From positions 1,364,001-1,428,000 of the forward strand of contig CBDDAA010000002.1 of assembly GCA_965224675.1 (NCBI GenBank): a stretch of 64,000 nucleotides of DNA, given 5' to 3'. The position numbers and the translations under genes are program-made. The stretch comes from UBA7957 sp965224675 (GTDB lineage Bacteria > Pseudomonadota > Gammaproteobacteria > Granulosicoccales > Granulosicoccaceae). The first letter of the stretch is position 1; the number at the start of each line of letters is the position of its first letter. Shown here piece by piece: positions 1 through 8,916 of this stretch. Below the pieces are notes generated by a model, which had not been told where the DNA came from, did no database searches, and saw nothing but the letters and a program-made list of their open reading frames with translations.

Positions 1-827
1 AACAATCGTTGCGAAATAACAGATTTTAAATTCAAGGACAAATCAAGCAACAGCTGTTTGTGCCGCTCTTCGGGGAAAAAGTTAATAATACGATCCATCG
101 CCTGGTTTGTGTTATTGGCATGTAGGGTCGCCAGGCAGAGATGCCCTGTCTCAGCAAATGCAATAGCGTGCTCCATCGTCTCACGATCTCGTATCTCACC
201 AATCAAAATAACATCAGGTGCCTGGCGCAGTGTATTTTTCAGCGCTATTTCAAAACTGTCTGTATCAGTTCCTACTTCACGCTGTGTAACAATACAACCT
301 TTATGTTTATGAACATATTCTACCGGATCTTCGACTGTAATGATGTGACCGTGGCTGTTTTCGTTTCTATAGTCAATGAGTGCCGCCAGGCTGGTCGACT
401 TGCCTGACCCGGTTCCACCGACAAATATAATCAAACCACGTTTAGTCATTGCCAATTGACTCAAAATATCGGGTAGCTTTAAGTCTGTAAACGAGGGGAT
501 ATCATTCGCAATTATGCGAATCACCATGCCACAACTTCCGCGCTGTATAAACGCATTGACTCTATACCGTGCAATATCTTCGAGTGCAATCGCAAAATTA
601 CACTCTTTCGTCTCGCCATAGCTCTGGCGCTCTTGATCATTCATGATGCAGTGCACCAATGCCTTGGTCTGAGCTGGATTCAAACTTTTTTCTACAACTG
701 GCGTTACCTTGCCATTTATACGCATCGATGGCGCGGCCCCCGCCACGATAAATAAATCTGAGCCACCCTTTTTCTTTAGGGAAACCAACAATTCATCCAT
801 AAATTTGCGACCGACATCTTTACTCAT
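1..827 (-). CDS. pilU: Twitching motility ATPase PilU (3' part cut by window edge)
   Basis: PilU is a PilT-paralogous cytoplasmic hexameric ATPase that supports retraction of type IV pili. I translated this frame by hand: it opens at ATG 825-827 and stays open to base 1, giving about 275 residues. PilU proteins are usually about 380 residues, so roughly 100 C-terminal residues lie outside the window. The Walker A motif GGTGSGKSTS follows a TKRGLIIFVG strand, which is typical of PilU rather than PilT (GPTGSGKST). The Asp box, HLCLATLHANN and a DRIINFFPEE segment are also visible. It lies 42 bp downstream of pilT on the same strand, the usual pilTU order. The left edge prevents checking whether the gene is intact. 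Confidence 0.9.
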   Translation of the reverse strand, partial: MSKDVGRKFMDELLVSLKKKGGSDLFIVAGAAPSMRINGKVTPVVEKSLNPAQTKALVHCIMNDQERQSYGETKECNFAIALEDIARYRVNAFIQRGSCGMVIRIIANDIPSFTDLKLPDILSQLAMTKRGLIIFVGGTGSGKSTSLAALIDYRNENSHGHIITVEDPVEYVHKHKGCIVTQREVGTDTDSFEIALKNTLRQAPDVILIGEIRDRETMEHAIAFAETGHLCLATLHANNTNQAMDRIINFFPEERHKQLLLDLSLNLKSVISQRL

Positions 828-869
828 ACAATGAGCACCTCAATAATTTACTTAACCGTAGTTTTAGCA

Positions 870-1904
870 CTAGAGTGAATCTGGATTTGCAGCCTTGGAA
901 CGCGCATCTTCCATGCTGATGACTCCACGCCTAAGCATATCTTTCAAATTCTGATCTAGTGTTTGCATACCATTTGATTGCCCAGTCTGAATAGCAGAGT
1001 ACATCTGAGCCACCTTATCTTCTCTTATCAAATTACGAATAGCCGGTGTACCGATCATGATTTCGTGAGCTGCGATTCGGCCACCTCCCTGTTTTTTCAG
1101 CAGCGTCTGAGAAATAACGGCTCTAAGCGATTCAGATAACATTGATCGCACCATCGGTTTTTCGCCCGCAGGGAAAACATCAACAATACGGTCTATGGTT
1201 TTCGCCGCTGAGCTTGTATGCAATGTACCAAAGACCAGATGCCCGGTCTCGGCCGCTGTCAACGCAAGACTGATTGTTTCCTGGTCACGCATTTCACCGA
1301 CCAGAATTACATCAGGGTCTTCACGCAATGCGGAGCGCAGTGCTTCATTAAAACCTAACGTATCACGATGCACTTCTCGTTGATTGATCAGACACTTTTT
1401 ACTTTCATGAACAAATTCAATTGGATCTTCAATAGTCAATATATGACCCAACTCGGTTTCGTTTTTGTAGTTCATCATCGCTGCAAGTGTTGTCGATTTA
1501 CCTGATCCAGTTGGACCAGTAACCAAGACGATTCCGCGTGGAAAAGATGAGATCTCCTCGAAAATCTTCGGCGCACCAAGATCTTCCAAGCTAAGAATTT
1601 TACTGGGAATGGTTCTAAATACGGCTCCGGTTCCACGATTTTGGTTAAACGCATTAACACGAAAGCGTGCCACATCTGGAATTTCGAACGAAAAGTCAGT
1701 CTCAAGACGTTCTTCAAATTCTTTTCGTTGCTTGTCATTCATGATGTCATAGACCATTGACTGAACCTGGGACTGCTCAAGTAACGGAATGTTAATTCGC
1801 CTCATATCACCGTCAACACGGATCATAGGTGGCAAACCTGAAGACAGGTGCAAATCTGAAGCACCATTTTTTACACCAAATGTGAGCAGCTGAGCTATAT
1901 CCAT
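870..1904 (-). CDS. pilT: Type IV pilus retraction ATPase PilT
   Basis: PilT is a hexameric motor that depolymerises type IV pili for twitching motility and DNA uptake. The protein has 344 residues, the normal family length. It opens with the PilT signature MDIAQLLTFGVKNGASDLHL, has Walker A GPTGSGKST at about 130-138, Asp-box and Walker B segments (LREDPDVILVGEMRD), a conserved HTSSAAKTIDR segment and the C-terminal AIRNLIRE motif needed for retraction. It is the first gene of a pilT-pilU pair and is divergent from proC. The 284-bp upstream gap should hold the promoters for both directions. Confidence 0.97.
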   Translation of the reverse strand: MDIAQLLTFGVKNGASDLHLSSGLPPMIRVDGDMRRINIPLLEQSQVQSMVYDIMNDKQRKEFEERLETDFSFEIPDVARFRVNAFNQNRGTGAVFRTIPSKILSLEDLGAPKIFEEISSFPRGIVLVTGPTGSGKSTTLAAMMNYKNETELGHILTIEDPIEFVHESKKCLINQREVHRDTLGFNEALRSALREDPDVILVGEMRDQETISLALTAAETGHLVFGTLHTSSAAKTIDRIVDVFPAGEKPMVRSMLSESLRAVISQTLLKKQGGGRIAAHEIMIGTPAIRNLIREDKVAQMYSAIQTGQSNGMQTLDQNLKDMLRRGVISMEDARSKAANPDSL

Positions 1905-2188
1905 AGAATTAACCTGAGATGTCTTAATAAATAGTTAAAATCAATTACTTGTACATTCATACAGCAGAGATTTAAAAAGTTTATGTGAACTGTTCTACAT
2001 CTTTCGGCAGGCAGTAGACTTGGCTTTAGCGTTCAGTGAGTAGATTAGAAAACCAGTGAGGATATGGTTACCGTTTGATACACTAGTGTAGTGTCCTATA
2101 TTAGTAGTATCTACCGCTACATCAAACAGAAGAGTAGATCATTGCGTTACAAGAAAATCCGATCGACAAAACAATATGGAGAAGAATT

Positions 2189-3016
2189 TTGAATAACACG
2201 AATCTGGCTTTTATCGGCGCAGGCAACATGGCCAACAGTTTAATCCGTGGGCTTCTTGCAAAAAAATTCAATAGTGCACAAATTGCGGTGTCAGATGTTA
2301 ATCAAGCGCAACTTCAAAAAATGCAAAATACATTGCATGTGAATATTTTTACGGACAATAATAAAGCGATAGAAAATGCTGATATAGTAGTTCTTGCGGT
2401 AAAGCCTCAGGTTACAAAATCAGTAGTTCTCGAAATTCGTGAAACACTGAAGAAAAATTCCATCATGACTATTTCTGTTGCAGCGGGTGTAAGAGAAAAA
2501 AGTATCAGCGCATGGATCGGCGCTAATCAACCCATTATTCGATGCATGCCTAATACACCAGCCCTAATTGGTGCAGGTGCATCTGCATTGTATGCAAATG
2601 CATCGACCACAAAACAGCAGAGATCGCTTGCAGAAACAATTTTACAAACGGTGGGTACTACTGCATGGGTGGAGAATGAAGCACTGCTGGATGCTGTCAC
2701 GGCGCTTTCAGGAAGTGGCCCTGCCTACTTTTTCCTACTTGTTGAGAGTATGATCGAAGCCGGTATTAAACTGGGGCTCGATAAAAAACTCGCTGAAAAT
2801 CTGGCACAACAGACTGCATTCGGTGCTGCAAAAATGCTCAGAGAAACAACTGACACCGCCTGTCAACTAAGAGCAAATGTAACCTCCAAAGCGGGAACAA
2901 CAGAAGCTGCAATCAACACTTTTGAGGCTGAAAACCTTCGTGAAACCGTCTATAACAGCATGCATAGCGCATACAAACGATCCATTGAGTTGGGCAGACA
3001 ACTAGGAGAAGAATGA
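2189..3016 (+). CDS. proC: Pyrroline-5-carboxylate reductase
   Basis: ProC catalyses the last step of proline synthesis, NAD(P)H-dependent reduction of pyrroline-5-carboxylate, in the cytoplasm. The 275-residue length is normal. The N-terminal Rossmann motif FIGAGNMA is at about 8-15; the C-terminal dimerisation domain carries ALSGSGPAYFF and the P5CR signature around VTSKAGTTEAAI. The start is TTG, preceded by GGAGAA 5 nt upstream; no better ATG is available. It overlaps yggT by 4 bases. In many gammaproteobacteria a YggS-type PLP-binding gene sits between pilT and proC; here the 284-bp gap is too short for it. Confidence 0.96.
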   Translation: MNNTNLAFIGAGNMANSLIRGLLAKKFNSAQIAVSDVNQAQLQKMQNTLHVNIFTDNNKAIENADIVVLAVKPQVTKSVVLEIRETLKKNSIMTISVAAGVREKSISAWIGANQPIIRCMPNTPALIGAGASALYANASTTKQQRSLAETILQTVGTTAWVENEALLDAVTALSGSGPAYFFLLVESMIEAGIKLGLDKKLAENLAQQTAFGAAKMLRETTDTACQLRANVTSKAGTTEAAINTFEAENLRETVYNSMHSAYKRSIELGRQLGEE

Positions 3017-3615
3017 TGAGCCCGGGAATAAACGCTCTTAATTTTTTAATCACAACCGCATTTGACCTCTACGCTATGTTGGTTGCAGTTCGCTTTCTTA
3101 TGCAAATCACACGGGCCGATTATCACAATCCTCTCTCTCAATTTGTTGTAAAAGTCACCAACCCTCCATTATCACTATTACGTCGTGTTGTACCGGGATT
3201 TGCTGGTTATGATGTGGCAGCATTGGTTTTGTGCTTTATTTTAATCATAGTAAAACTAACCTTGTATAAACTTACCGGCTTCAATGAATACATAGGCGGA
3301 CATGGGATTCAGCTTGCAGAGGCTGGATGGCTACAAGTTGCAGCACTATCATTTATTGCATTGGTTGAGCTGTTTTTTAATTTATTTATCTACTCTATCG
3401 TAATTCAGGCAATTTTAAGTTGGTTCAATACAGGTGGATACAATCCAGTTAGCAGCATCTTACACAGTATAACTTCGCCCGTTCTGAGACCTGTGCGCAA
3501 AATAATTCCACCGATCAGCGGACTCGATCTCTCAGCAATTGTTGCTATTGTTGCTTTGCACTTCGTGAAAATACTCGTAGTCCAGACACTGGTACTAGCT
3601 GTATTTAGTTTATAA
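3013..3615 (+). CDS. YggT family membrane protein
   Basis: This is a 200-residue integral membrane protein with two tandem YggT units. Each has a pair of hydrophobic helices around a conserved loop: residues 14-80 (LVAVRFLMQI ... NPPLSLLRRVVPG) and about 110-195 (YSIVIQAILSWFNTGGYNP ... SPVLRPVRKIIPP). YggT proteins are linked genetically to osmotic tolerance and cell division, but their biochemistry is not settled. The start codon overlaps the proC stop (ATGATGA), so the two genes are probably translationally coupled. Confidence 0.92.
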   Translation: MMSPGINALNFLITTAFDLYAMLVAVRFLMQITRADYHNPLSQFVVKVTNPPLSLLRRVVPGFAGYDVAALVLCFILIIVKLTLYKLTGFNEYIGGHGIQLAEAGWLQVAALSFIALVELFFNLFIYSIVIQAILSWFNTGGYNPVSSILHSITSPVLRPVRKIIPPISGLDLSAIVAIVALHFVKILVVQTLVLAVFSL

Positions 3616-3705
3616 TTGGCTTTTTAAGCGTAAAAAGGACTGTGCAAAAGAAAATAAGTGCAAATTATATGTTATTCGTTTCAGCATTCCCGCCACGTTA
3701 TGTCC

Positions 3706-3757
3706 CTGTATATTTGCAGAAAAACACTATTATTATAGTGTTTCTGCAAATATACAG
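3706..3757. repeat. 52-bp near-perfect palindrome between yggT and the HU-like gene
   Basis: The left arm 3706-3730 and right arm 3735-3757 are complementary except for two extra A in the left arm, with a 4-base loop (TATT). The arms start with CTGTATATTTGCAG. It lies 90 bp after the yggT stop and lacks a GC-rich stem, so it is not a classical terminator, though it could stop or protect the proC-yggT transcript. Confidence 0.7.
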
Positions 3758-3949
3758 CTATAAATTACAATGCCATTGCTAATCCAGTGGCTTGAAAAAT
3801 GCTTTTACCCGACAAGTTATATATGTTAAGTTGCGCGCGCTAGGTGCATGTGTTTGAGTTACATTAATCTATAACTACCGTATTTTTAAAGATTTGCCTG
3901 TAACAAATCAGATAAAGAACGATCATCCAACCACTGAGGACTTTTATCT

Positions 3950-4459
3950 ATGATCGCCAAGAAAAAACCCAAAGCAAAAAAAGCTGCTGCCAAGAAAAAA
4001 ACTGTAGCGAAGAAAGCCGTGGCAAAGAAAGCCGTAGCAAAAAAAGCGACCGCAAAAAAAACCGCTGCCAAGAAAGCACCAGCAGTGAAGAAAAAGGCAG
4101 TAGCGAAAAAGGCCGTCGTACAGAAAAAACCCGCCGCTAAAAAGATATCAGTTGGCGAAAAACCCCCAACAAAATCCGAAATTCTTGCTACTTTGGCCGA
4201 GCAAACAGACCTTAGTCGCAAGGATGTATCCGCAGTCATTGATTCTCTGACAGATATTATCGGTGTGAACCTTAAGGCACGAGGTCCAGGTTATTTTAAC
4301 TTACCGGGCTTGATGAAAATAAAGGTCGTCAAAAAGCCTCGCACTAAAGCTCGTAAAGGTATCAATCCCTTCACTGGCTTGGAAACTGTATTTAAAGCGA
4401 AGCCAGCACGTAAAGTTGTTAAAATCACTCCTTTAAAGGGCTTGAAAGATATGGTCTGA
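3950..4459 (+). CDS. HU/IHF-family DNA-binding protein with histone H1-like Lys/Ala tail
   Basis: The 169-residue protein is predicted to bind DNA and help organise the nucleoid. Residues 1-65 are almost only Lys, Ala and Val, in repeats of the AKKAVAKKA type, like the tails of bacterial H1-like proteins and AlgP. Residues from about 75 form an HU/IHF-like domain: KSEILATLAEQTDLSRKDV (dimer helices), a GPGYFNLPGLMKI strand and the DNA-binding arm motif around ARKGINPFTG. In mycobacterial HupB a similar tail is C-terminal, so this order is reversed. The ATG is preceded by GAGGA about 9 nt upstream. The gene is monocistronic, with a terminator directly after it. Confidence 0.85.
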   Translation: MIAKKKPKAKKAAAKKKTVAKKAVAKKAVAKKATAKKTAAKKAPAVKKKAVAKKAVVQKKPAAKKISVGEKPPTKSEILATLAEQTDLSRKDVSAVIDSLTDIIGVNLKARGPGYFNLPGLMKIKVVKKPRTKARKGINPFTGLETVFKAKPARKVVKITPLKGLKDMV

Positions 4460-4489
4460 TTGAGCAGAAAAATCACGCTCAAAAAAAAG

Positions 4490-4515
4490 GCGCGTATCCT
4501 GTACGCGCTTTTTTT
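4490..4515 (+). terminator. Rho-independent terminator of the HU-like gene
   Basis: A perfect 7-bp stem (GCGCGTA / TACGCGC) with a 5-base loop is followed by seven T. It starts 30 bp after the stop codon. An upstream A8 tract suggests it may also work on the opposite strand for the convergent TerB-like gene. Confidence 0.9.
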
Positions 4516-4599
4516 ATGGAACTAACAATATCTTAATTAAGTAACTATGAGCAGGAGTGACGCTTAGTATTATGTCGCTCTGCGTTCTCTGCACAGACA

Positions 4600-5055
4600 T
4601 TATTTTAACTGGGCAAGAACTTTGTGCTTACTTTGTATAAAGTATTGATGAGGCAGATAGATCAAGTCTGCAATTTTTCGCAACAAATATTCTTCGTATT
4701 TATCCAAGTTTCCATCTGCATAGGCAACACGCCATAATTGCTCAAACAAACTGACTTTCTGTGCCAGTGTATATTCAGCGTGAATTAAGCGGGTAAATTC
4801 ATGTAGAGAGGTCGAATTGATACTTTCACTTTCAGCAAAAGCCATCAATTCATCCAGTTCTTGCGCATCGAGTTCTAACGTATTTTGAAGAATCTCACTT
4901 ATTCTGGTTAGCTCCATATCGTCCATATTAAAATCAGCTCTGGCAACTTCAATCAATAGCGCAGCAGCTGCAACCCGTATAGGTAGGAGATTTTTATTTG
5001 TATCTTCTGTTATAACCATGTGGGTAGAGAAATAACGTTTGAAGGACTTGATCAT
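4600..5055 (-). CDS. TerB-like (tellurite resistance TerB family) protein
   Basis: This is an all-helical, acidic protein of about 151 residues matching the TerB fold. It has a first helix LLIEVARADFNMDDMEL with Asp residues in a possible metal site, and a second helix set around FEQLWRVAYADGNLDKYEEYLLRKIADL with the characteristic ADGxLDxxE motif. TerB-like proteins are linked to metal stress and membrane-associated complexes; the function of this single-gene form is unknown. I place the start at the internal ATG (5055, MIKSFKRYF) instead of a TTG 30 bases upstream, because the conserved part begins after it. It is convergent with the HU-like gene. Confidence 0.75.
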   Translation of the reverse strand: MIKSFKRYFSTHMVITEDTNKNLLPIRVAAAALLIEVARADFNMDDMELTRISEILQNTLELDAQELDELMAFAESESINSTSLHEFTRLIHAEYTLAQKVSLFEQLWRVAYADGNLDKYEEYLLRKIADLIYLPHQYFIQSKHKVLAQLK

Positions 5056-5539
5056 GGAATTATGATCCCCAGGTAGATAAAACAAGTTGATAAATTTTTC
5101 GCAATTATAGCAAGATCAGCGCAAGAACAATCATTCCCGATAATATCTTGTTCACAAACTTTCCAACTAACTTTGCAAAAAGAATAAATGCTCATCGTCA
5201 GTCACGATTAAAAGCTGTATCCGCCTTATGAAAATGTAATTCGCAATACTTAATCTGACGGGAATTCTCAATCATATTTACTGTCACGGTAGTAAGATGG
5301 ATATAACAATCGGGGATTGAAGCCTATATTATGAACAAATTTCCAAGTGCGCGAAGCTACGAGTAAACAACGGCAGTCAGACAACCTTCGCGCTTTACAT
5401 TAACGATGTGAAAACTTGTGTGAACGGATCTTGCTACACCAGTATCTAATAATGTGGTTCTATGCTCCAATGACAGCTCCGATCCAAGTCGAATTAAACA
5501 TTCGGTAATCTTCACTCTTTAATAAACAGGTACAGCGTA
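5056..5539. other. 484-bp gene-free stretch before the gsp operon
   Basis: No coding frame with protein-like composition was seen. The region must hold the promoter of the TerB-like gene and that of gspC. No strong hairpin or repeat family stands out. Confidence 0.5.
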
Positions 5540-6436
5540 TTGAGTACTACAGTTTCATCGACAGAACAGTTCGATAACAAATGGATAAAATGGGTAAATT
5601 CCTTATTGATAATTGCAACGGCATACGCAGCAGCTGTGCTAACGATACAGTTAATTCCTAACTTACAAGAAGCGACTAAATCTGAGAAAATACCTTCATC
5701 TATCAAAAGACAAGATACGAATACGTTTAACCCGGCAAAACTAAGTGAACAAATTGCTGCTGCGCATTTATTTGGTGAAGCCGGAGAACAAACGATCATT
5801 GAAAAACCTACTGAAGCGATAGACGCTCCCGAAACCAGGCTCAACCTGGTATTGGCGGGCGTATTCTCATATCAACCAAAAGAGCTGGCAATTGCAATTA
5901 TCTCATCTGGTGGTAGAAACGAGGAGATTTATGGTATTGGTGACAAAATTGTTGGAAACGCGATATTGAAAGCCGTTTTTCCTGATCGGGTGATTATTGA
6001 AAATCGAGGACGCGAAGAAACACTCAAATTACCTGAAGACGTCACGCCTATTGCCCTACCCAGAGCAAGAACCTCAGCTGCTATCGGCAATAACAACCAA
6101 AACAACGCACTGGTGGATTTACCGACAACGCCCAAAGAATTACGTGACAAGTTGGTTAAAAATCCATCCATGCTTGGCAAGATAGTGAGTGCAACACCCT
6201 ACCAGGAAGGTGGAAAGCTAAAAGGATACCGATTGCAGCCCAAACAAAATCCTGAAATCCTCGAAGCACAAGGCATAATGGCTAATGACGTCATAACTCA
6301 AGTCAATGGAATTGATTTAAATAGCCAAAAACAAGGAATCAGGGCACTACGAAAACTTGTTAAAGCAGACAGTATTGAGCTGACGATTCTTAGAGATGGC
6401 ATCGAAGTACCCGTTGTTATATCCATGGACCAGTAA
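5540..6436 (+). CDS. gspC: Type II secretion protein GspC
   Basis: GspC is the inner-membrane clamp protein that links the inner-membrane platform to the secretin GspD and helps select substrates. The 298-residue protein has a short cytoplasmic N-terminus, one membrane helix at about 20-40 (SLLIIATAYAAAVLTI), a linker, the HR domain at about 95-150 (TRLNLVLAGVFS ... GDKIVGNAILKAVFPDRVII) and a C-terminal PDZ domain (MANDVITQVNGIDLNSQKQG ... ELTILRDG). The start is TTG; no in-frame ATG precedes the membrane helix. It is the first gene of gspCDEF and is followed by a 177-bp gap before gspD. Confidence 0.93.
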   Translation: MSTTVSSTEQFDNKWIKWVNSLLIIATAYAAAVLTIQLIPNLQEATKSEKIPSSIKRQDTNTFNPAKLSEQIAAAHLFGEAGEQTIIEKPTEAIDAPETRLNLVLAGVFSYQPKELAIAIISSGGRNEEIYGIGDKIVGNAILKAVFPDRVIIENRGREETLKLPEDVTPIALPRARTSAAIGNNNQNNALVDLPTTPKELRDKLVKNPSMLGKIVSATPYQEGGKLKGYRLQPKQNPEILEAQGIMANDVITQVNGIDLNSQKQGIRALRKLVKADSIELTILRDGIEVPVVISMDQ

Positions 6437-6613
6437 TCAGGCACAATTCTTCCTATAGAGCAAGGATGAATAGCATTTTTCCGCACCGTAGTAATAACGC
6501 CGTAGAGAAGGCTTGCTTTCTGGACTAGTATCACTGGTATAGCTCAATGCAGTAACGCCAAGGATCTGACACGGATTTGATAATCACAGTAAATTTTTCA
6601 ATCGGGAAACGGT

Positions 6614-8740
6614 TTGAATAAGATAGGAATTATGAATTTTCTGCTCCTCTTAGCACTGTACATATTCTGTGTAGGCCACGTTTTAGCGGAAGAAGAAAAC
6701 TTTACACTAAATCTGAAGAACACCGACATACACTCACTGATTGCAACAGTTTCCAAGCAAACCGGCAAGAACTTTGTGATTGATCCACGGGTAAAAGCAA
6801 AGGTGACCGTAGTCTCTGCTGAGCCGATGGATTCTCAGCAACTGTATCAGGTGTTCTTATCAGTATTGCAAGTCCATGGATACTCAGCTGTACCGACTGG
6901 GAATTTAATAAAGATAGTGCCCGATGTAACGGCGAAACAAGGTCCGGTCCCCATTCTTGGCGATGATACCTATCTCACGGACCAATTGGTTACACAGGTA
7001 GTTCCAATTGTTAATGTACCTGCATCACAACTGGTTCCAATACTTCGTCCGTTGGTACCTCAACAAGGACATTTAGCCGCTTATGCAGCGACCAACTCGC
7101 TCATTATTACAGATCGCTCAGCCAATATAGGGCGGCTTACTTCGATCATCAAACGTATAGATAGACCCGATAATGCGGCAATTGAGGTAATTCAACTAAA
7201 TCATGCCACTGCTCGTGAGTTGGTTAGGATAATAGGCTCACTCCAAAGTGGCTCAGCAAGAAAAGGTGGCAGTCAAGCAGTTGGCTCAATGAAGTTAGCT
7301 GCTGATGAAAGAACCAACAGTATCCTCGTCAGTGGAGATCGCGCCGTTCGCCTTCGTGTACGTGGCTTGATTGCGAATCTGGACACACCTGTTGAATCAG
7401 GTGGTAATACACGGGTTGTATATCTAAAATATGCCAACGCAATGGATATGGTATCTGTTCTCAACGGTGTATCGCAAGGACAGGCAAAAGTAGGCACTAG
7501 CTCTTCCTCAGACACAAAAGGTGTCTCAATTAGAAAGGTCGCTAAAAATACGGCTACTCCTGCCTCTACGGCAACAACAATCCGCCGCAGCAAAAACACG
7601 AACGATAGCAGTAAACCAACCGTTGATATCCAGGCTGATGAGCATACCAACTCATTGATAATTACAGCGCCACCAGATGAAATGCGCAATGTTCTAAATG
7701 TGATAGAAAAACTCGACATCAGACGTGCACAAGTTTTAGTAGAGGCCATTATCGCAGAGCTTTCTGAATCAAGTTCCACATCTATCGGCGCCAACTATAT
7801 TGTTGACGGTACAAATGAAAATCGCCCTGCTGCCTACACTAATCTCGGTGGTGCAACTCAGGCCCTGGTAGGAACCATTGCCAGCAACGGCGCTTCACTC
7901 AGTAACGGTTTATCCCTGGCACTGGGTCGCTTTGGAACGAACGGTGTTGACTTCGGTTTTCTTTTGACTGCAATAGCATCAGATGCAGATAACAATATAT
8001 TGTCCACACCGACTTTGGTAACTCTGGACAATCAGGAAGCTGAGATTGTTGTAGGCCAAAACCTGCCCTTTGTCACTGGCCAAACACTATCTTCTGATAA
8101 TCAAAATCCATTTACCACCATCGAACGACGCGATGTGGGAATTACCCTCAAAGTTAAGCCACAGATTAACGAAGGCAACAACATCAAAATGGAAATCCAA
8201 CAAGACGTTGAAAGTGTCAGCGCAACAACAGTAGCCGGAGCCTCTGATATCACAACTGACAAACGCTCAATAAAAACCACCGTACTGGTTGAGGATAAAC
8301 AAACACTCGTATTGGGTGGATTAATGGATGACCAACTCACCGAACAAAAAGAAAAAGTACCGCTGTTGGGTGATATACCGATATTGGGTAATCTATTCAG
8401 ATACAAATCCAAGAAAAAGTCCAAACGCAGTCTGATGGTATTCCTGCACCCCACCATAATGCGTGATGCCGAAGCTGCAGATTATTACAGTGATATTAAG
8501 TATAACGAGCTGCGTAACAAACAACTTTCTTTTTTTGATAACGAACAAACACCAGGATCTGACATAAATGAAACGCCTGTTCTACCGAGACTGGAGCTTT
8601 ATTACAAAGGTAAACCTGTTAAAACTGATGAGAAATTAAACAGCAATGCACTGGAAAAAACATCGCTAAACAGTTCATCACAAGAAGATCATACGGCAAT
8701 ACTTCAATCTCCTGAATCTGCATCTATTGACATTTACTAA
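6614..8740 (+). CDS. gspD: Type II secretion secretin GspD
   Basis: GspD forms the outer-membrane channel of the type II system. The protein is 708 residues. A signal peptide (MNFLLLLALYIFCVGHVLA) is followed by the N0 domain (FTLNLKNTDIHSLIATVSKQ), repeated N1-N3 domains (each with a TNSLIIT or TNSILVSG strand) and the C-terminal secretin domain with VPLLGDIPILGNLF. The N3 domain carries a Ser/Thr-rich loop at about 293-340. The TTG at 6614 follows GGGA at good spacing; the ATG at 6632 is an alternative start that trims six residues and leaves the signal peptide intact. The last 70 residues are polar, with no obvious pilotin-binding motif. Confidence 0.96.
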   Translation: MNKIGIMNFLLLLALYIFCVGHVLAEEENFTLNLKNTDIHSLIATVSKQTGKNFVIDPRVKAKVTVVSAEPMDSQQLYQVFLSVLQVHGYSAVPTGNLIKIVPDVTAKQGPVPILGDDTYLTDQLVTQVVPIVNVPASQLVPILRPLVPQQGHLAAYAATNSLIITDRSANIGRLTSIIKRIDRPDNAAIEVIQLNHATARELVRIIGSLQSGSARKGGSQAVGSMKLAADERTNSILVSGDRAVRLRVRGLIANLDTPVESGGNTRVVYLKYANAMDMVSVLNGVSQGQAKVGTSSSSDTKGVSIRKVAKNTATPASTATTIRRSKNTNDSSKPTVDIQADEHTNSLIITAPPDEMRNVLNVIEKLDIRRAQVLVEAIIAELSESSSTSIGANYIVDGTNENRPAAYTNLGGATQALVGTIASNGASLSNGLSLALGRFGTNGVDFGFLLTAIASDADNNILSTPTLVTLDNQEAEIVVGQNLPFVTGQTLSSDNQNPFTTIERRDVGITLKVKPQINEGNNIKMEIQQDVESVSATTVAGASDITTDKRSIKTTVLVEDKQTLVLGGLMDDQLTEQKEKVPLLGDIPILGNLFRYKSKKKSKRSLMVFLHPTIMRDAEAADYYSDIKYNELRNKQLSFFDNEQTPGSDINETPVLPRLELYYKGKPVKTDEKLNSNALEKTSLNSSSQEDHTAILQSPESASIDIY

Positions 8741-8749
8741 GGAACGTAC

Positions 8750-8821
8750 ATGAATCAATATATATTTTCTAACGGGCCTTTTAACACCCGATCAACTAGG
8801 CTAAATTGTTTCATCGAATAG
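8750..8821 (+). other. Possible 23-codon small ORF between gspD and gspE
   Basis: The frame opens with ATG 10 bp after the gspD stop, has AAGGA 6 nt upstream and codes for MNQYIFSNGPFNTRSTRLNC plus three residues. It has no known homologue in my memory. It could be a leader that carries ribosomes between gspD and gspE, or chance. Confidence 0.2.
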
Positions 8822-8916
8822 TTATGCACGCAATGAAATTTATTTATCAGAATCAAAAATTCTAAATCAACATTGTGCAAATTGCCCATGCACATTTTTA
8901 ACACGGTTGTCCAGAC

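Noticed and set aside
3886..4239. Minus-strand ORF of 117 codons over the HU-like gene
   Set aside because: It is the antisense of the Lys/Ala tail and consists mostly of Phe/Ala repeats; no own start signal.
7273..7794. Minus-strand ORF of 173 codons within gspD
   Set aside because: Shadow frame of a clearly coding gene; no domain or ribosome site.
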